A stretch of 55,457 nt of DNA from Clostridiaceae bacterium (GTDB taxonomy: Bacteria > Bacillota > Clostridia > Lachnospirales > Lachnospiraceae). A program made the position numbers and the translations under genes. Below are positions 1-7,199 of this stretch, piece after piece. Position 1 is the stretch's first letter. Each line of letters starts with the position of its first letter. The DNA lies in the NCBI GenBank assembly GCA_910575585.1, contig CAJTGF010000032.1:1-55457 (forward strand), read 5' to 3'. The notes beneath the pieces are model-generated. The model ran no database searches. It saw nothing but the letters and a program-made list of their open reading frames with translations, and had not been told where the DNA came from.

Positions 1-52
1 CCAATAATATAAAAAATAATTTATAAAATATAATAAATATTATATAAAACTA

Positions 53-81
53 TTTACAAAATATAAAAAATAGTGTATAAT
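53..81 (+). promoter_or_regulatory. sigma-A-like promoter of the first 46-codon gene
   Basis: TTTACA at 53-58 and TATAAT at 76-81 are separated by 17 bases, about 50 bases before the start codon at 132. The second copy of this unit (from about 989) keeps the TATAAT but not the -35 box, because the similarity between copies begins inside the spacer. Confidence 0.6.
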
Positions 82-131
82 AGTATTATCAGATGAGGCA
101 AGTAAATCTGATAAAGAACGGAGGAAAGGAT

Positions 132-272
132 ATGGTAGAGGTTATGACAGACCGGCAATATGATGGAATCTTACAGATGATCGAAATGATAGTAAACGGG
201 TGTAAAGATTTGGAGGAAGCAAAAAGAAAAATCGCAGAATTGAGGAAAGAAAAGAAAGAAAAAACAGAATAA
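132..272 (+). CDS. Small Lys/Glu-rich hypothetical protein, copy 1
   Basis: A 46-residue protein starts at ATG 132 with GGAGG about 8 bases upstream, and begins MVEVMTDRQYDGILQ. It is predicted helical, with a C-terminal third almost entirely Lys/Glu/Arg. A paralog at 1059-1199 is nearly identical in protein but differs at many silent sites, which supports it being a real gene. It is followed at once by a terminator-like hairpin. No function is recognised. The size and charge pattern would suit a small DNA- or protein-binding helix, but that is only a guess. Confidence 0.6.
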   Translation: MVEVMTDRQYDGILQMIEMIVNGCKDLEEAKRKIAELRKEKKEKTE

Positions 273-277
273 AAAAT

Positions 278-307
278 AAAAGAGAGCGGGCTTGCCACCA
301 CTCTTTT
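278..307 (+). terminator. Terminator hairpin after copy 1
   Basis: Arms AAAAGAG (278-284) and CTCTTTT (301-307) enclose a GC-rich loop. The same structure with longer arms follows copy 2. A run of A before and T after makes it usable in both directions. Confidence 0.5.
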
Positions 308-371
308 CTTTTGGAAATCTTCCACGACAAGGGGCGGCAGTGGTGCCGCTCTTTGTCGCTTAAGAATCCTA

Positions 372-656
372 TTACAATTGAAACAGTTCCAGCGTGTCCA
401 GAAACAGGAGGCAGTCCGCCATCCCTACCAGGTAAGCCAGGCTTACCTCACATTCCTCAATATCATCTAAGGCGTTCAGGAGACCATCTATGGCCGTCCT
501 ATCCTCTGGACGAAGTTCCATCTCTTCATACTGCTGTTCAAATTCCACAACCCTGTCCATAGCTTGCTCATATTCGGGATCAATCTTCCGGATGTCCACC
601 AGGGCTTTCTCCCAACGCATCCATGCCAATTTTTTCAATGTACCAAATCCGTTCAT
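372..656 (-). CDS. Hypothetical acidic protein, 94 aa
   Basis: The start chosen is ATG at 656, because GGAGG sits 8 bases before it; a longer reading to 677 would overlap that ribosome site. The protein begins MNGFGTLKKLAWMRWEKAL, is rich in Glu/Asp and predicted mostly helical, with no membrane segment or recognised motif. It lies between two copies of a direct repeat and just left of a tRNA-Lys 3' fragment, so it may be the last gene of an integrated element. The function is unknown. Confidence 0.6.
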   Translation of the reverse strand: MNGFGTLKKLAWMRWEKALVDIRKIDPEYEQAMDRVVEFEQQYEEMELRPEDRTAIDGLLNALDDIEECEVSLAYLVGMADCLLFLDTLELFQL

Positions 657-720
657 AATATGTACCTCCATAATCATATTTTCCCATTTACAAAACTATA
701 ATGTCCATCAAGTGTCCATA

Positions 721-748
721 TTGACTATTTTTATGTAAATGCTATAAT
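721..748 (+). promoter_or_regulatory. Strong promoter-like sequence reading toward the tRNA fragment
   Basis: TTGACT (721-726), a 16-base spacer and TATAAT (743-748). No protein gene follows within 300 bases; transcription would run through an 8-bp hairpin (793-800 with 809-816) into the tRNA-Lys 3' half and stop at the terminator at 884-922. Confidence 0.5.
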
Positions 749-823
749 GGATTCAAATACTAAATATAGTGGTAAAATCGGGATAAGAGGACATTTTATT
801 AATCTTTCAATAAAATAGTACAT

Positions 824-870
824 CTTGACTTTTAATCAAGTTGTCCCGGGTTCGAACCCCGGCACGCTCA
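824..870 (+). pseudogene. 3' half of tRNA-Lys(UUU), putative attachment-site remnant
   Basis: A perfect anticodon arm (stem CTTGA 824-828 with TCAAG 836-840, loop CTTTTAA, anticodon TTT at 831-833) is followed by variable bases and a perfect T arm (CCGGG 846-850, loop TTCGAAC, CCCGG 858-862). The 3' acceptor strand CACGCTC and discriminator A870 follow. The matching 5' acceptor strand (GAGCGTG) and D arm are absent upstream, where the sequence is AT-rich and unrelated. This is the usual product of integration into the 3' end of a tRNA gene. The natural tRNA terminator lies to the right, so the element would lie to the left. Confidence 0.75.
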
Positions 871-883
871 TTAAGGGAAGAGA

Positions 884-922
884 CCGAAAAGTTTCGATTA
901 TGTCGAGGTTTTTCGGTTTTTT
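884..922 (+). terminator. Rho-independent terminator of the former tRNA-Lys gene
   Basis: CCGAAAA (884-890) pairs with TTTTCGG (910-916), an inner stem TTTCGA/TCGAGG extends it, and six T follow (917-922). It stands 14 bases after the tRNA discriminator base, as expected for a tRNA transcription unit. Confidence 0.7.
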
Positions 923-1058
923 GTGATACTGTTTTTAGACTAAATTTGACAATGTCTTTTTTGGATAAAGAATCCGGAAAGCCAATTATATAAAAAATAG
1001 TGTATAATAGTATTATCAGATGAGGCAAGTAAATCTGATTAAGAACGGAGGAAAGGAT

Positions 1059-1199
1059 ATGGTAGAAGTTATGACAGACAGACAATATGATGGGATTTTA
1101 CAGATGATTGAAATGATAGTAAATGGATGCAAGGACTTAGAAGAAGCAAAGAGAAAAATCGCGGAATTGCGAAAAGAAAAGAAAGAAAAAACAGAATAA
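1059..1199 (+). CDS. Small Lys/Glu-rich hypothetical protein, copy 2
   Basis: A 46-residue protein starts at ATG 1059 with a GGAGG site upstream. It differs from the product of 132-272 at only a few residues, while many third codon positions differ, implying purifying selection on the protein. The upstream region keeps a TATAAT box (1004-1009) but no clear -35. It is convergent with the metallo-beta-lactamase gene at 1297, and the two share a bidirectional terminator. The function is unknown. Confidence 0.6.
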   Translation: MVEVMTDRQYDGILQMIEMIVNGCKDLEEAKRKIAELRKEKKEKTE

Positions 1200-1211
1200 A
1201 GAATAAAGAAT

Positions 1212-1243
1212 AAAAAAGAGCGGGCTTGCCACCACTCTTTTTT
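1212..1243. terminator. Bidirectional terminator
   Basis: A perfect 9-bp stem (AAAAAAGAG 1212-1220 with CTCTTTTTT 1235-1243) lies between convergent genes ending at 1199 (+) and 1297 (-). Confidence 0.65.
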
Positions 1244-1296
1244 GGAAATCTTCCACGATGAGGGGTGGCAGTAGTGCCGCCCATTGTCATTTATTT

Positions 1297-2385
1297 TTAT
1301 GGTTTGCAGTTCCCACAAGGGCTGTATCCCTGTTTGATCAAAGAATCCCTACTCTGGGTAGTTGCCTTTTTATTCTTATCTTTCATCTGTTTTACGCTGT
1401 TACAGTCAGGATAGTGGATCTTTTTGGTAGAAGTATTTAATATATACTCTCTGGATACAGCTGTATTTGCGGAAGTATTCCCGGAACTCTGTTTTTGCGC
1501 TGCTGCGCTTTTCTGGGGCTGTGCGGATTTATCATTCTTGTCTCCCGGGCTGTAATCATTGCAGGGAGCCACATTCCAGGTAATGGAAGTTCCGTCTGTG
1601 GAAGCTATGATAGTTCCCTGTTTATCTGTTCTAAGGAGCTGGATATCCATATCCTGAAGTTTTTCCATAGATTCTATGTGAGGATGCCCGTAAGTGTTGC
1701 CTGTTCCGCAGGAGAGCACAGCGTATTCAGGAGTGGTCTTTTGCAGCAATTCCCAGCTGGTGGAGGTTCCGCTTCCGTGATGCCCCATGACATACACGTC
1801 GCTTTCCAGTTCCAGCTTAGTCTTGCAGATCTCGGATTCGCTGTCAGATTCCGCATCTCCGGTAATAAGAAAACTGCTGTCCCCGTCTGTGATCCGGATC
1901 CCGATCGAATAATTATTGGGATCGGAATAATCATCTCCAGAGGGGGAGAGGATCTGAAAGGATGCATCACCCAACTGATAGACCGCACCGACTTTCGGCT
2001 GTTTTCTGTCAATGGATTTTGTATCTATGACAGAATGAAAGGAATTGAAGACCCTTGTGTCCGTGGTGTAATCGGGGCTGAAAACCTGCTTAACCGGAAA
2101 TACATTGAGAGCGCCTACAACGCCGTTAAGATGGTCCGCATCATAGTGGCTGGCAATGACATAGTCCAGGGAATCAACCTTCTCTTCTTTTAAATAGGCC
2201 ACCACAAAACTGGATTTGTTTCTGTCACCTCCGTCGTAGAGCATATAATGTCCCTGGGATTCCACAAGGACAGACAACCCCTGGCCCACGTCCAGCACAT
2301 GAATTTCTGTCTGGCCGAACACTGGCGCGGCCATAAGGCCCGACATGGCGGCAATGGTGAGGGCGTATTTAAACAGTCGTTTCAT
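1297..2385 (-). CDS. Secreted ComEC/Rec2-type metallo-beta-lactamase protein
   Basis: 362 residues. An N-terminal signal peptide (basic start, hydrophobic core, likely cleavage after VFG near residue 24) is followed by an MBL fold of the type found in the C-terminal domain of ComEC. It shows LDVGQG (31-36), the metal motif SHYDADH (79-85), TGDAE and GHHGS. After a Gln/Ser/Asn-rich linker a small C-terminal module with the pattern HxxxC...CxxC (residues about 330-362) resembles a zinc-binding domain seen on secreted nucleases and MBL proteins. By family it is likely an extracellular hydrolase of phosphodiesters, perhaps on nucleic acid; the substrate is unproven. It is read away from a short partner at 2408. 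Confidence 0.8.
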   Translation of the reverse strand: MKRLFKYALTIAAMSGLMAAPVFGQTEIHVLDVGQGLSVLVESQGHYMLYDGGDRNKSSFVVAYLKEEKVDSLDYVIASHYDADHLNGVVGALNVFPVKQVFSPDYTTDTRVFNSFHSVIDTKSIDRKQPKVGAVYQLGDASFQILSPSGDDYSDPNNYSIGIRITDGDSSFLITGDAESDSESEICKTKLELESDVYVMGHHGSGTSTSWELLQKTTPEYAVLSCGTGNTYGHPHIESMEKLQDMDIQLLRTDKQGTIIASTDGTSITWNVAPCNDYSPGDKNDKSAQPQKSAAAQKQSSGNTSANTAVSREYILNTSTKKIHYPDCNSVKQMKDKNKKATTQSRDSLIKQGYSPCGNCKP

Positions 2386-2407
2386 AGATCATGTATCCTT
2401 TCTTGGT

Positions 2408-2638
2408 TTATTCATCAAAAGTAACGATCACATAATATCCCCGGTCGTTATGTTTGATCTCTTTCACAACACCGTGGTCGGATTTCAGGCGGTCACGTCC
2501 TTTATAGCAGGCTGACATGGCAACTGCAGGTTCAATAATATAGCTGCTTCCGCTTAATGCCTCATGTTCTGTGATTTCCACAATCTGTCCCGCTTCCACT
2601 AATCCGGGGCGTTCCATTTTAAATTCAATTTCTCTCAT
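2408..2638 (-). CDS. Hypothetical protein, 76 aa, beside the MBL gene
   Basis: Starts MREIEFKMERPG with AGGGGAG 7 bases before ATG 2638. The compact sequence with alternating hydrophobic residues (GVVKEIKHNDRGYYVIVTF at the end) suggests a small beta-rich domain, possibly SH3- or OB-like. It is 22 bases upstream of the secreted MBL gene on the same strand and has its own promoter, so the pair is probably one operon. No family is recognised. Confidence 0.6.
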   Translation of the reverse strand: MREIEFKMERPGLVEAGQIVEITEHEALSGSSYIIEPAVAMSACYKGRDRLKSDHGVVKEIKHNDRGYYVIVTFDE

Positions 2639-2678
2639 ATAAAGACTCCCCTTTTAAGATAATTTATTGGCTGATATT

Positions 2679-2706
2679 ATTATAGAAAAAGAAAGACTGG
2701 TTGTAA
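2679..2706 (-). promoter_or_regulatory. Promoter for the 2638-1297 operon
   Basis: On the minus strand TTACAA (2706-2701), a 16-base spacer and TATAAT (2684-2679) lie about 40 bases before ATG 2638. Confidence 0.55.
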
Positions 2707-2717
2707 ATATAAATTTT

Positions 2718-2747
2718 TTGACGGTGTAAATAGTTGTGTGTTAGAAT
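2718..2747 (+). promoter_or_regulatory. Promoter for the decarboxylase-tmk unit
   Basis: TTGACG (2718-2723), an 18-base spacer and TAGAAT (2742-2747), a few bases upstream of the decarboxylase start region. It is divergent from the promoter at 2679-2706. Confidence 0.5.
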
Positions 2748-2759
2748 GTTAAAGAAAAT

Positions 2760-4277
2760 GTGGAAAAAGGGTGGGGAAGGACAGTGAAAGAAAGCAAAAA
2801 AAAAGCAGGCCCTCGTTTGTATGGAGCATTAAAAAAATATGCATCCACGGATGTTTACCCGTTTCATATGCCGGGACATAAGAGACGATTATCTGTAGGA
2901 CCGGCAGCTCATTTTCCCAATCCTTATGGTATGGATATTACGGAGATAGACGGATTTGACAATCTCCACCATGCAAAGGGGATTATCAGAGATTCCATGG
3001 AATGGGCGGCTTCCGTATACGGGGCGGATAAAACTTATTATCTGGTTAATGGAAGCAGCTGCGGGATTTTAAGCGCTGTCAGCGCTGCGGCAGGTAGATC
3101 CGGAACCATTCTTATGAGCCGGAATTGTCATAAGGCGGTTTATCATGGGGTTTTCCTCAATCGGATGAAATCAAGATATGTTTATCCACAATTTATGCCG
3201 GAATACGGGGTTCAATGTGGATTAAGTTCTTTGAATATTGAAAAAATGTTGAAACGCTATGGAGATATATCGGCTGTATTTGTGGTTTCACCTACCTATG
3301 ACGGGATTGTGTCGGATATAGGGGCCATTGGGGAGATATGCCACAGGCATGGAGTTCCTTTGATTGTGGATGAGGCTCATGGGGCCCACTTTCGATACAG
3401 TGATGATTTTCCGGTTTCTGCCCTGAACAGGGGGGCAGATGTGGTTATACAGAGTGTTCACAAGACATTGCCCTGTTTTACCCAGTCAGCCATCCTTCAT
3501 ATAAGGGAAGGGTATGTGGACAGGGAGAGGATTGAGTGGTTTCTTCAGATTTATCAGAGCAGCAGCCCTTCCTATGTGTTGATGGCCGGGATTGAGCAGG
3601 GGATACGGTGGATGAATGAGGAGGGCCGGAAAAGAATGAGGGAATTTTCCGGAGAGCTGGTTGAGATGCGGAGAGAACTTCATGGGATGAGACATCTGCG
3701 GCTTCTTGGAAGAAACGTAGTCGGGACAAAAGATATTTATGATTTGGATATTTCTAAAATTATTGTGTCTGCAAGGGGAACGGATATAAACGGGGTGCAG
3801 CTGTGTGAGAAATTGCGGCGTTTATATGGTCTTGAGATGGAGATGTGTACGGAGGATTATGTGACGGCTATCACTTCGGTGATGGATACAAAGGAGGGGC
3901 TTGAGAGACTTAAACGGGGTCTGATGGAGATTGATGACAGTTTGACAGGGTATGAGGAGAAAAACGGAAAAACGGAAGAGAGGCAGGGGGATGATACATG
4001 CAGCTGGGAACTGGAGCAGGTAATGACAATCTATGAGGCATGGGAGAGTGAAAAGGAAGAGATAGCCCTGGAGGATTGTGAGGGGAGAGTCGGCGGGGAA
4101 TTTGTGTATCTGTATCCGCCGGGAATACCGATTGTTGTTCCCGGGGAGCGGATTACAAGAGAGGTTTTGGATGTGGTTTTGCGGTACAGGGGGCTGGGGC
4201 TTTCTGTGCAGGGATTGAAGGACAAAGAAAACAGAGTGATGGAGGTTGTGAGAGATGGGAAAATTAATCGTGATTGA
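2760..4277 (+). CDS. Orn/Lys/Arg decarboxylase family protein (YaaO-like)
   Basis: 505 residues counted from GTG 2760; GTG 2784 is another possible start, and neither has an ideal ribosome site. It is a fold-type I PLP enzyme: HMPGHK at 36-41, DEAHGAH at 204-210 with Asp204 expected to contact the PLP ring nitrogen, and SVHKTL at 232-237 with Lys235 as the PLP lysine. The C-terminal domain ends with the PPGIP motif typical of this family. The family decarboxylates arginine, lysine or ornithine to polyamine precursors; the substrate cannot be read here. It overlaps tmk by 23 bases, the same order as yaaO-tmk in Bacillus subtilis, suggesting translational coupling. Confidence 0.85.
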   Translation: MEKGWGRTVKESKKKAGPRLYGALKKYASTDVYPFHMPGHKRRLSVGPAAHFPNPYGMDITEIDGFDNLHHAKGIIRDSMEWAASVYGADKTYYLVNGSSCGILSAVSAAAGRSGTILMSRNCHKAVYHGVFLNRMKSRYVYPQFMPEYGVQCGLSSLNIEKMLKRYGDISAVFVVSPTYDGIVSDIGAIGEICHRHGVPLIVDEAHGAHFRYSDDFPVSALNRGADVVIQSVHKTLPCFTQSAILHIREGYVDRERIEWFLQIYQSSSPSYVLMAGIEQGIRWMNEEGRKRMREFSGELVEMRRELHGMRHLRLLGRNVVGTKDIYDLDISKIIVSARGTDINGVQLCEKLRRLYGLEMEMCTEDYVTAITSVMDTKEGLERLKRGLMEIDDSLTGYEEKNGKTEERQGDDTCSWELEQVMTIYEAWESEKEEIALEDCEGRVGGEFVYLYPPGIPIVVPGERITREVLDVVLRYRGLGLSVQGLKDKENRVMEVVRDGKINRD

Positions 4278-4950
4278 GGGGAGCGACGGCAGCGGAAAGG
4301 ATACTCAGACAAAGCTTCTTTTTGAATACCTGAAGGGACAGGGAAAAGATGTGAGGATGGTGTCTTATCCCGATTATGACAGCCCTTCGTCTTCTCTGGT
4401 GAAGATGTATCTGGGAAGTGAGTTTGGCCATGACCCTTATGGGGTTAACGCCTATGTGACGTCCGCGTTTTTTGCGGTGGACCGATTTGCTTCTTATCAT
4501 AAAAACTGGAAGAGTTTTTATGAGTCGTCTGAGGATGCCGTCGTAATCTGCGACCGGTATGTGACCAGCAATATGCTGCACCAGACTTCGAAGCTTCCGT
4601 CTTTGAAGGAGAAAGAGGCATTTTTGGATTGGGAGTATGATTTTGAGTTTGTGAAAGGCGGGCTTCCGCTTCCGGATTTGGTGTTTTTTCTGGATGTTCT
4701 GCCTGATACTGCGTTCAGGCTGACGAAGGACAGGGAGAATAAGATTACCCATGAATCGGAGAAGGATATCCATGAGTCGAACAGGGATTTTCTGGTGAAG
4801 TCCTATGAGAACAGTATGCTGGTGGGAAAAAAGTACGGGTGGAGGAATATACAGTGCTGTGATGATAATGGGAATATGGAGTCTGTGGATGTGATTCATG
4901 GGAGGATTCGGGACATGGTTATGAGAGAATGGGGTTCACACCATGGCTAA
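4255..4950 (+). CDS. tmk: Thymidylate kinase
   Basis: 231 residues from ATG 4255, GGAGG 9 bases upstream. It phosphorylates dTMP to dTDP for DNA synthesis. The P-loop GSDGSGKDT is at 9-17, the DRY motif (CDRYVTSN) near 100, and the LID-like region follows DVLP near 145-165. It is slightly longer than the usual ~210 residues. The P-loop has GKD where many family members have GKT/GKS, as in other clostridial variants. The stop codon lies inside the left arm of a 13-bp hairpin that opens a repeat-rich spacer before holB. Confidence 0.85.
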   Translation: MGKLIVIEGSDGSGKDTQTKLLFEYLKGQGKDVRMVSYPDYDSPSSSLVKMYLGSEFGHDPYGVNAYVTSAFFAVDRFASYHKNWKSFYESSEDAVVICDRYVTSNMLHQTSKLPSLKEKEAFLDWEYDFEFVKGGLPLPDLVFFLDVLPDTAFRLTKDRENKITHESEKDIHESNRDFLVKSYENSMLVGKKYGWRNIQCCDDNGNMESVDVIHGRIRDMVMREWGSHHG

Positions 4951-5071
4951 TCACACCGCTGATTAGCCATGGGCCAATACCGCTGTGGGGGCAAAGCATA
5001 TGCCCCATCGCCATAGGCGATTTTAAATGGGCATATGCGGTTACGTTCACAGGGTGCCTGTGAACAGTAAC
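4941..5071. repeat. Compound palindromic repeat element (family member a)
   Basis: Three nested hairpins in a row. CCATGGCTAATCA (4941-4953) pairs perfectly with 4960-4972. GCATATGCCC (4996-5005) pairs with 5029-5038 around an inner ATCGCC/GGCGAT stem (5007-5021). GTTAC-G-TTCACAGG pairs with CCTGTGAA-C-A-GTAAC at 5040-5071. The CCCCATCGC..GCGATTTT core and the terminal palindrome recur at 38642-38707. There is no T run, so it is not a plain terminator. Confidence 0.7.
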
Positions 5072-5113
5072 GGAATGGGAGTAAATGAGTTCTACAGAGG
5101 AAATATAAGGTAT

Positions 5114-5141
5114 TTGAATTGAAATGATTTCATGATATAAT
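5114..5141 (+). promoter_or_regulatory. Promoter of the holB-ricT-trmN6-rsmI operon
   Basis: TTGAAT (5114-5119), a 16-base spacer and TATAAT (5136-5141), about 95 bases before holB. Confidence 0.6.
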
Positions 5142-5237
5142 TAAGAGGCGTATCGTGTGTCTGTGACCAGATTGGTGTTTTTTTGATGGGATACGGCTAA
5201 AATGTGCGGCAAAAAATGAAAAACGGAGGAATATGCC

Positions 5238-6227
5238 ATGCCAGGCTTTCAGGATATTCATGGCCAGGACCATATAAAGATTCATTTTAAGAAAGCGATT
5301 GAGAACAATAAGGTGTCTCATGCTTATATTTTATCGGGGGAGGCCGGGACAGGCCGGAAGTCTCTGGCAAATGCATTTGCGCTGACGCTTTTGTGTGAAA
5401 AGGGCGGTACGAATCCGTGTCTGTCCTGCCATAGCTGCAAGCAGGTGCTGTCGGGCAATCATCCGGATTTGCTTTATGTTACCCATGAGAAGCCTGCAAG
5501 TATCGGCGTGGACGATATCAGGGAACAGATTAATGATACGATTATGATTCGTCCCTACAGCGGGAATTATAAGATTTATATTGTGGATGAGGCGGAGAAA
5601 ATGACGGTTCAGGCCCAGAATGCTCTGCTTAAGACCATAGAGGAGCCGCCGGCATACGCGGTTTTGATTCTGATTACCGCCAATCCGGACGCGTTTTTGC
5701 CTACGATTCTTTCCCGGTGTGTCCAGCTGAAGCTGAAACCTTTGAGGGATTCCATAATCAGGGATTTTCTCACGAATAATCTGGCGGTGCCGGAGATTAA
5801 GGCTGATGTTTACGCGGCTTTTGCCAGGGGGAATCTGGGGAGGGCTATGAAGATTGCGGAGTCGGAGGATTTTCAGCATCTGTATGATGAGCTTTTGTAT
5901 ATGCTGAAAAATATCCGGGATATGGATATTTCCATGCTGTTGAATTACATTAAAAAGATGAAGGATGAGGACGCGGACCTTTTTGAGTGTCTGGATTTTA
6001 TGCAGATATGGTATCGGGATGTTTTGATGTTTAAGGTGACCAAGGATGCCAATCTGCTGATTTTTAAGGACGAATACAGCGCCATCAATGAGCTGAGCCA
6101 GAAGACGGGCTATGATGGCTTTGAGAATATTCTGCAGGCGATTGATAAGGCCAAAGTGCGGCTGGAGGCCAATGTGAATATGGAGCTTGCGTTGGAACTG
6201 ATGTTTTTGGTGATGAAGGAAAACTAG
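5238..6227 (+). CDS. holB: DNA polymerase III subunit delta'
   Basis: 329 residues from ATG 5238, GGAGG 8 bases upstream. It is part of the clamp-loader complex. The N-terminal AAA+ module has a P-loop-like GEAGTGRKS (34-42), in which an extra Arg precedes the Lys as in many delta' proteins that do not hydrolyse ATP. Zinc-module cysteines are at 53, 61, 64 and 67. VDEAEKM forms the Walker B-like strand and LSRC the SRC motif. The C-terminal collar domain is helical. The following genes ricT, trmN6 and rsmI keep the Bacillus subtilis order. Confidence 0.88.
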   Translation: MPGFQDIHGQDHIKIHFKKAIENNKVSHAYILSGEAGTGRKSLANAFALTLLCEKGGTNPCLSCHSCKQVLSGNHPDLLYVTHEKPASIGVDDIREQINDTIMIRPYSGNYKIYIVDEAEKMTVQAQNALLKTIEEPPAYAVLILITANPDAFLPTILSRCVQLKLKPLRDSIIRDFLTNNLAVPEIKADVYAAFARGNLGRAMKIAESEDFQHLYDELLYMLKNIRDMDISMLLNYIKKMKDEDADLFECLDFMQIWYRDVLMFKVTKDANLLIFKDEYSAINELSQKTGYDGFENILQAIDKAKVRLEANVNMELALELMFLVMKEN

Positions 6228-6260
6228 GCCTTATATGGGAAGAGAGGAATTAAAATCAGA

Positions 6261-7172
6261 ATGACAGATGTGATTGGAGTCAGGTTCAGAAATGCGGGGA
6301 AGATTTATTATTTTGCCCCTGGGAAATATGAGATTGAGGCAGGACAGCATGTGATTGTGGAGACGGCCAGAGGGATTGAGTACGGGTATGTGGTGCTGGG
6401 GACCAGAGGGGTGGAGGAGTCTAAGGTTATCCAGCCTTTGAAGTCGGTTATCCGCATGGCGTCCAAGGAGGATGAGGAGATTGAGGCTTCCAATAAGAGA
6501 AAGGAGAAGGAAGCGTTTAAAATCTGTCTGGAGAAAATCAGGAAACATGAGCTGGAGATGAAGCTGATTGATGTGGAGTATACCTTTGACAATAATAAGA
6601 TTCTGTTTTATTTTACGGCGGACGGGCGGATTGATTTCAGGGAATTGGTGAAAGACCTGGCGGCTGTGTTTAAGACCAGGATTGAGCTGCGGCAGGTGGG
6701 CGTGCGGGATGAGACGAAGATTCTTGGAGGCGTGGGAATCTGCGGACGGCCTTTGTGCTGCCATTCTTATTTGTCGGAGTTTATTCCGGTGTCCATTAAG
6801 ATGGCTAAGGAGCAGAACCTTTCTCTGAATCCCACCAAGATTTCCGGTGTGTGCGGGCGGCTGATGTGCTGTCTGAAAAATGAGGAGGAGACGTATGAGT
6901 ACTTAAACAGCAAACTTCCGGGGATTGGGGATTATGTGACTACGGATGACAATCTTCGGGGGGAGGTCCACAGCGTCAATGTGCTGCGGCAGCTGGTTAA
7001 GGTTGTGGTGACTGTGGACAGGGATGAGAAGGAGATTCGGGAGTACAAGGTGGAACAGCTTCGGTTTAAGCCCAGAAGGAAGAAGGAGAAGGTCCATGTT
7101 CAGGATGATGAACTGAAGAAGCTGGAGGCTTTGGAGAAGAGGGACAGGAAGTCTAAGTTAAGTGAGGATTGA
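6261..7172 (+). CDS. ricT: RicT/YaaT-like PSP1-domain protein
   Basis: 303 residues. In Bacillus subtilis RicT (YaaT) works with RicA and RicF, binds iron-sulfur clusters and helps RNase Y mature mRNAs and phosphorelay control. The PSP1 domain spans the central part. Two cysteine groups, C161/C166/C167 in GICGRPLCC and C198/C203/C204 in GVCGRLMCC, fit the cluster ligands. The C terminus is Lys/Glu-rich (EKRDRKSKLSED at the end). It lies 33 bases after holB and 27 before trmN6. The ribosome site (GAGAGG) is rather far, 14 bases, from ATG 6261. Confidence 0.85.
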   Translation: MTDVIGVRFRNAGKIYYFAPGKYEIEAGQHVIVETARGIEYGYVVLGTRGVEESKVIQPLKSVIRMASKEDEEIEASNKRKEKEAFKICLEKIRKHELEMKLIDVEYTFDNNKILFYFTADGRIDFRELVKDLAAVFKTRIELRQVGVRDETKILGGVGICGRPLCCHSYLSEFIPVSIKMAKEQNLSLNPTKISGVCGRLMCCLKNEEETYEYLNSKLPGIGDYVTTDDNLRGEVHSVNVLRQLVKVVVTVDRDEKEIREYKVEQLRFKPRRKKEKVHVQDDELKKLEALEKRDRKSKLSED

Positions 7173-7199
7173 GAATTTGTGGATGTCAGGTGAACTGCA

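Larger units (their letters stand above)
61..362 (+). repeat. Direct repeat unit, copy 1
   Basis: About 300 bases closely match 989-1291. The match covers the -10 region, the leader, a 46-codon gene, its terminator hairpin and a second hairpin with arms GCGGCA/TGCCGC. Most differences in the gene are third-position changes, so it looks like an old gene duplication under coding constraint rather than a recent copy. The two copies flank an unrelated gene and a tRNA fragment. Confidence 0.75.
989..1291 (+). repeat. Direct repeat unit, copy 2
   Basis: Matches 61-362. It keeps the TATAAT-containing leader, the 46-codon gene and both hairpins, including one with arms GGTGGCA/TGCCGCC where base changes relative to copy 1 still allow pairing. 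It ends just before the stop codon of the convergent gene at 1297. Confidence 0.75.
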
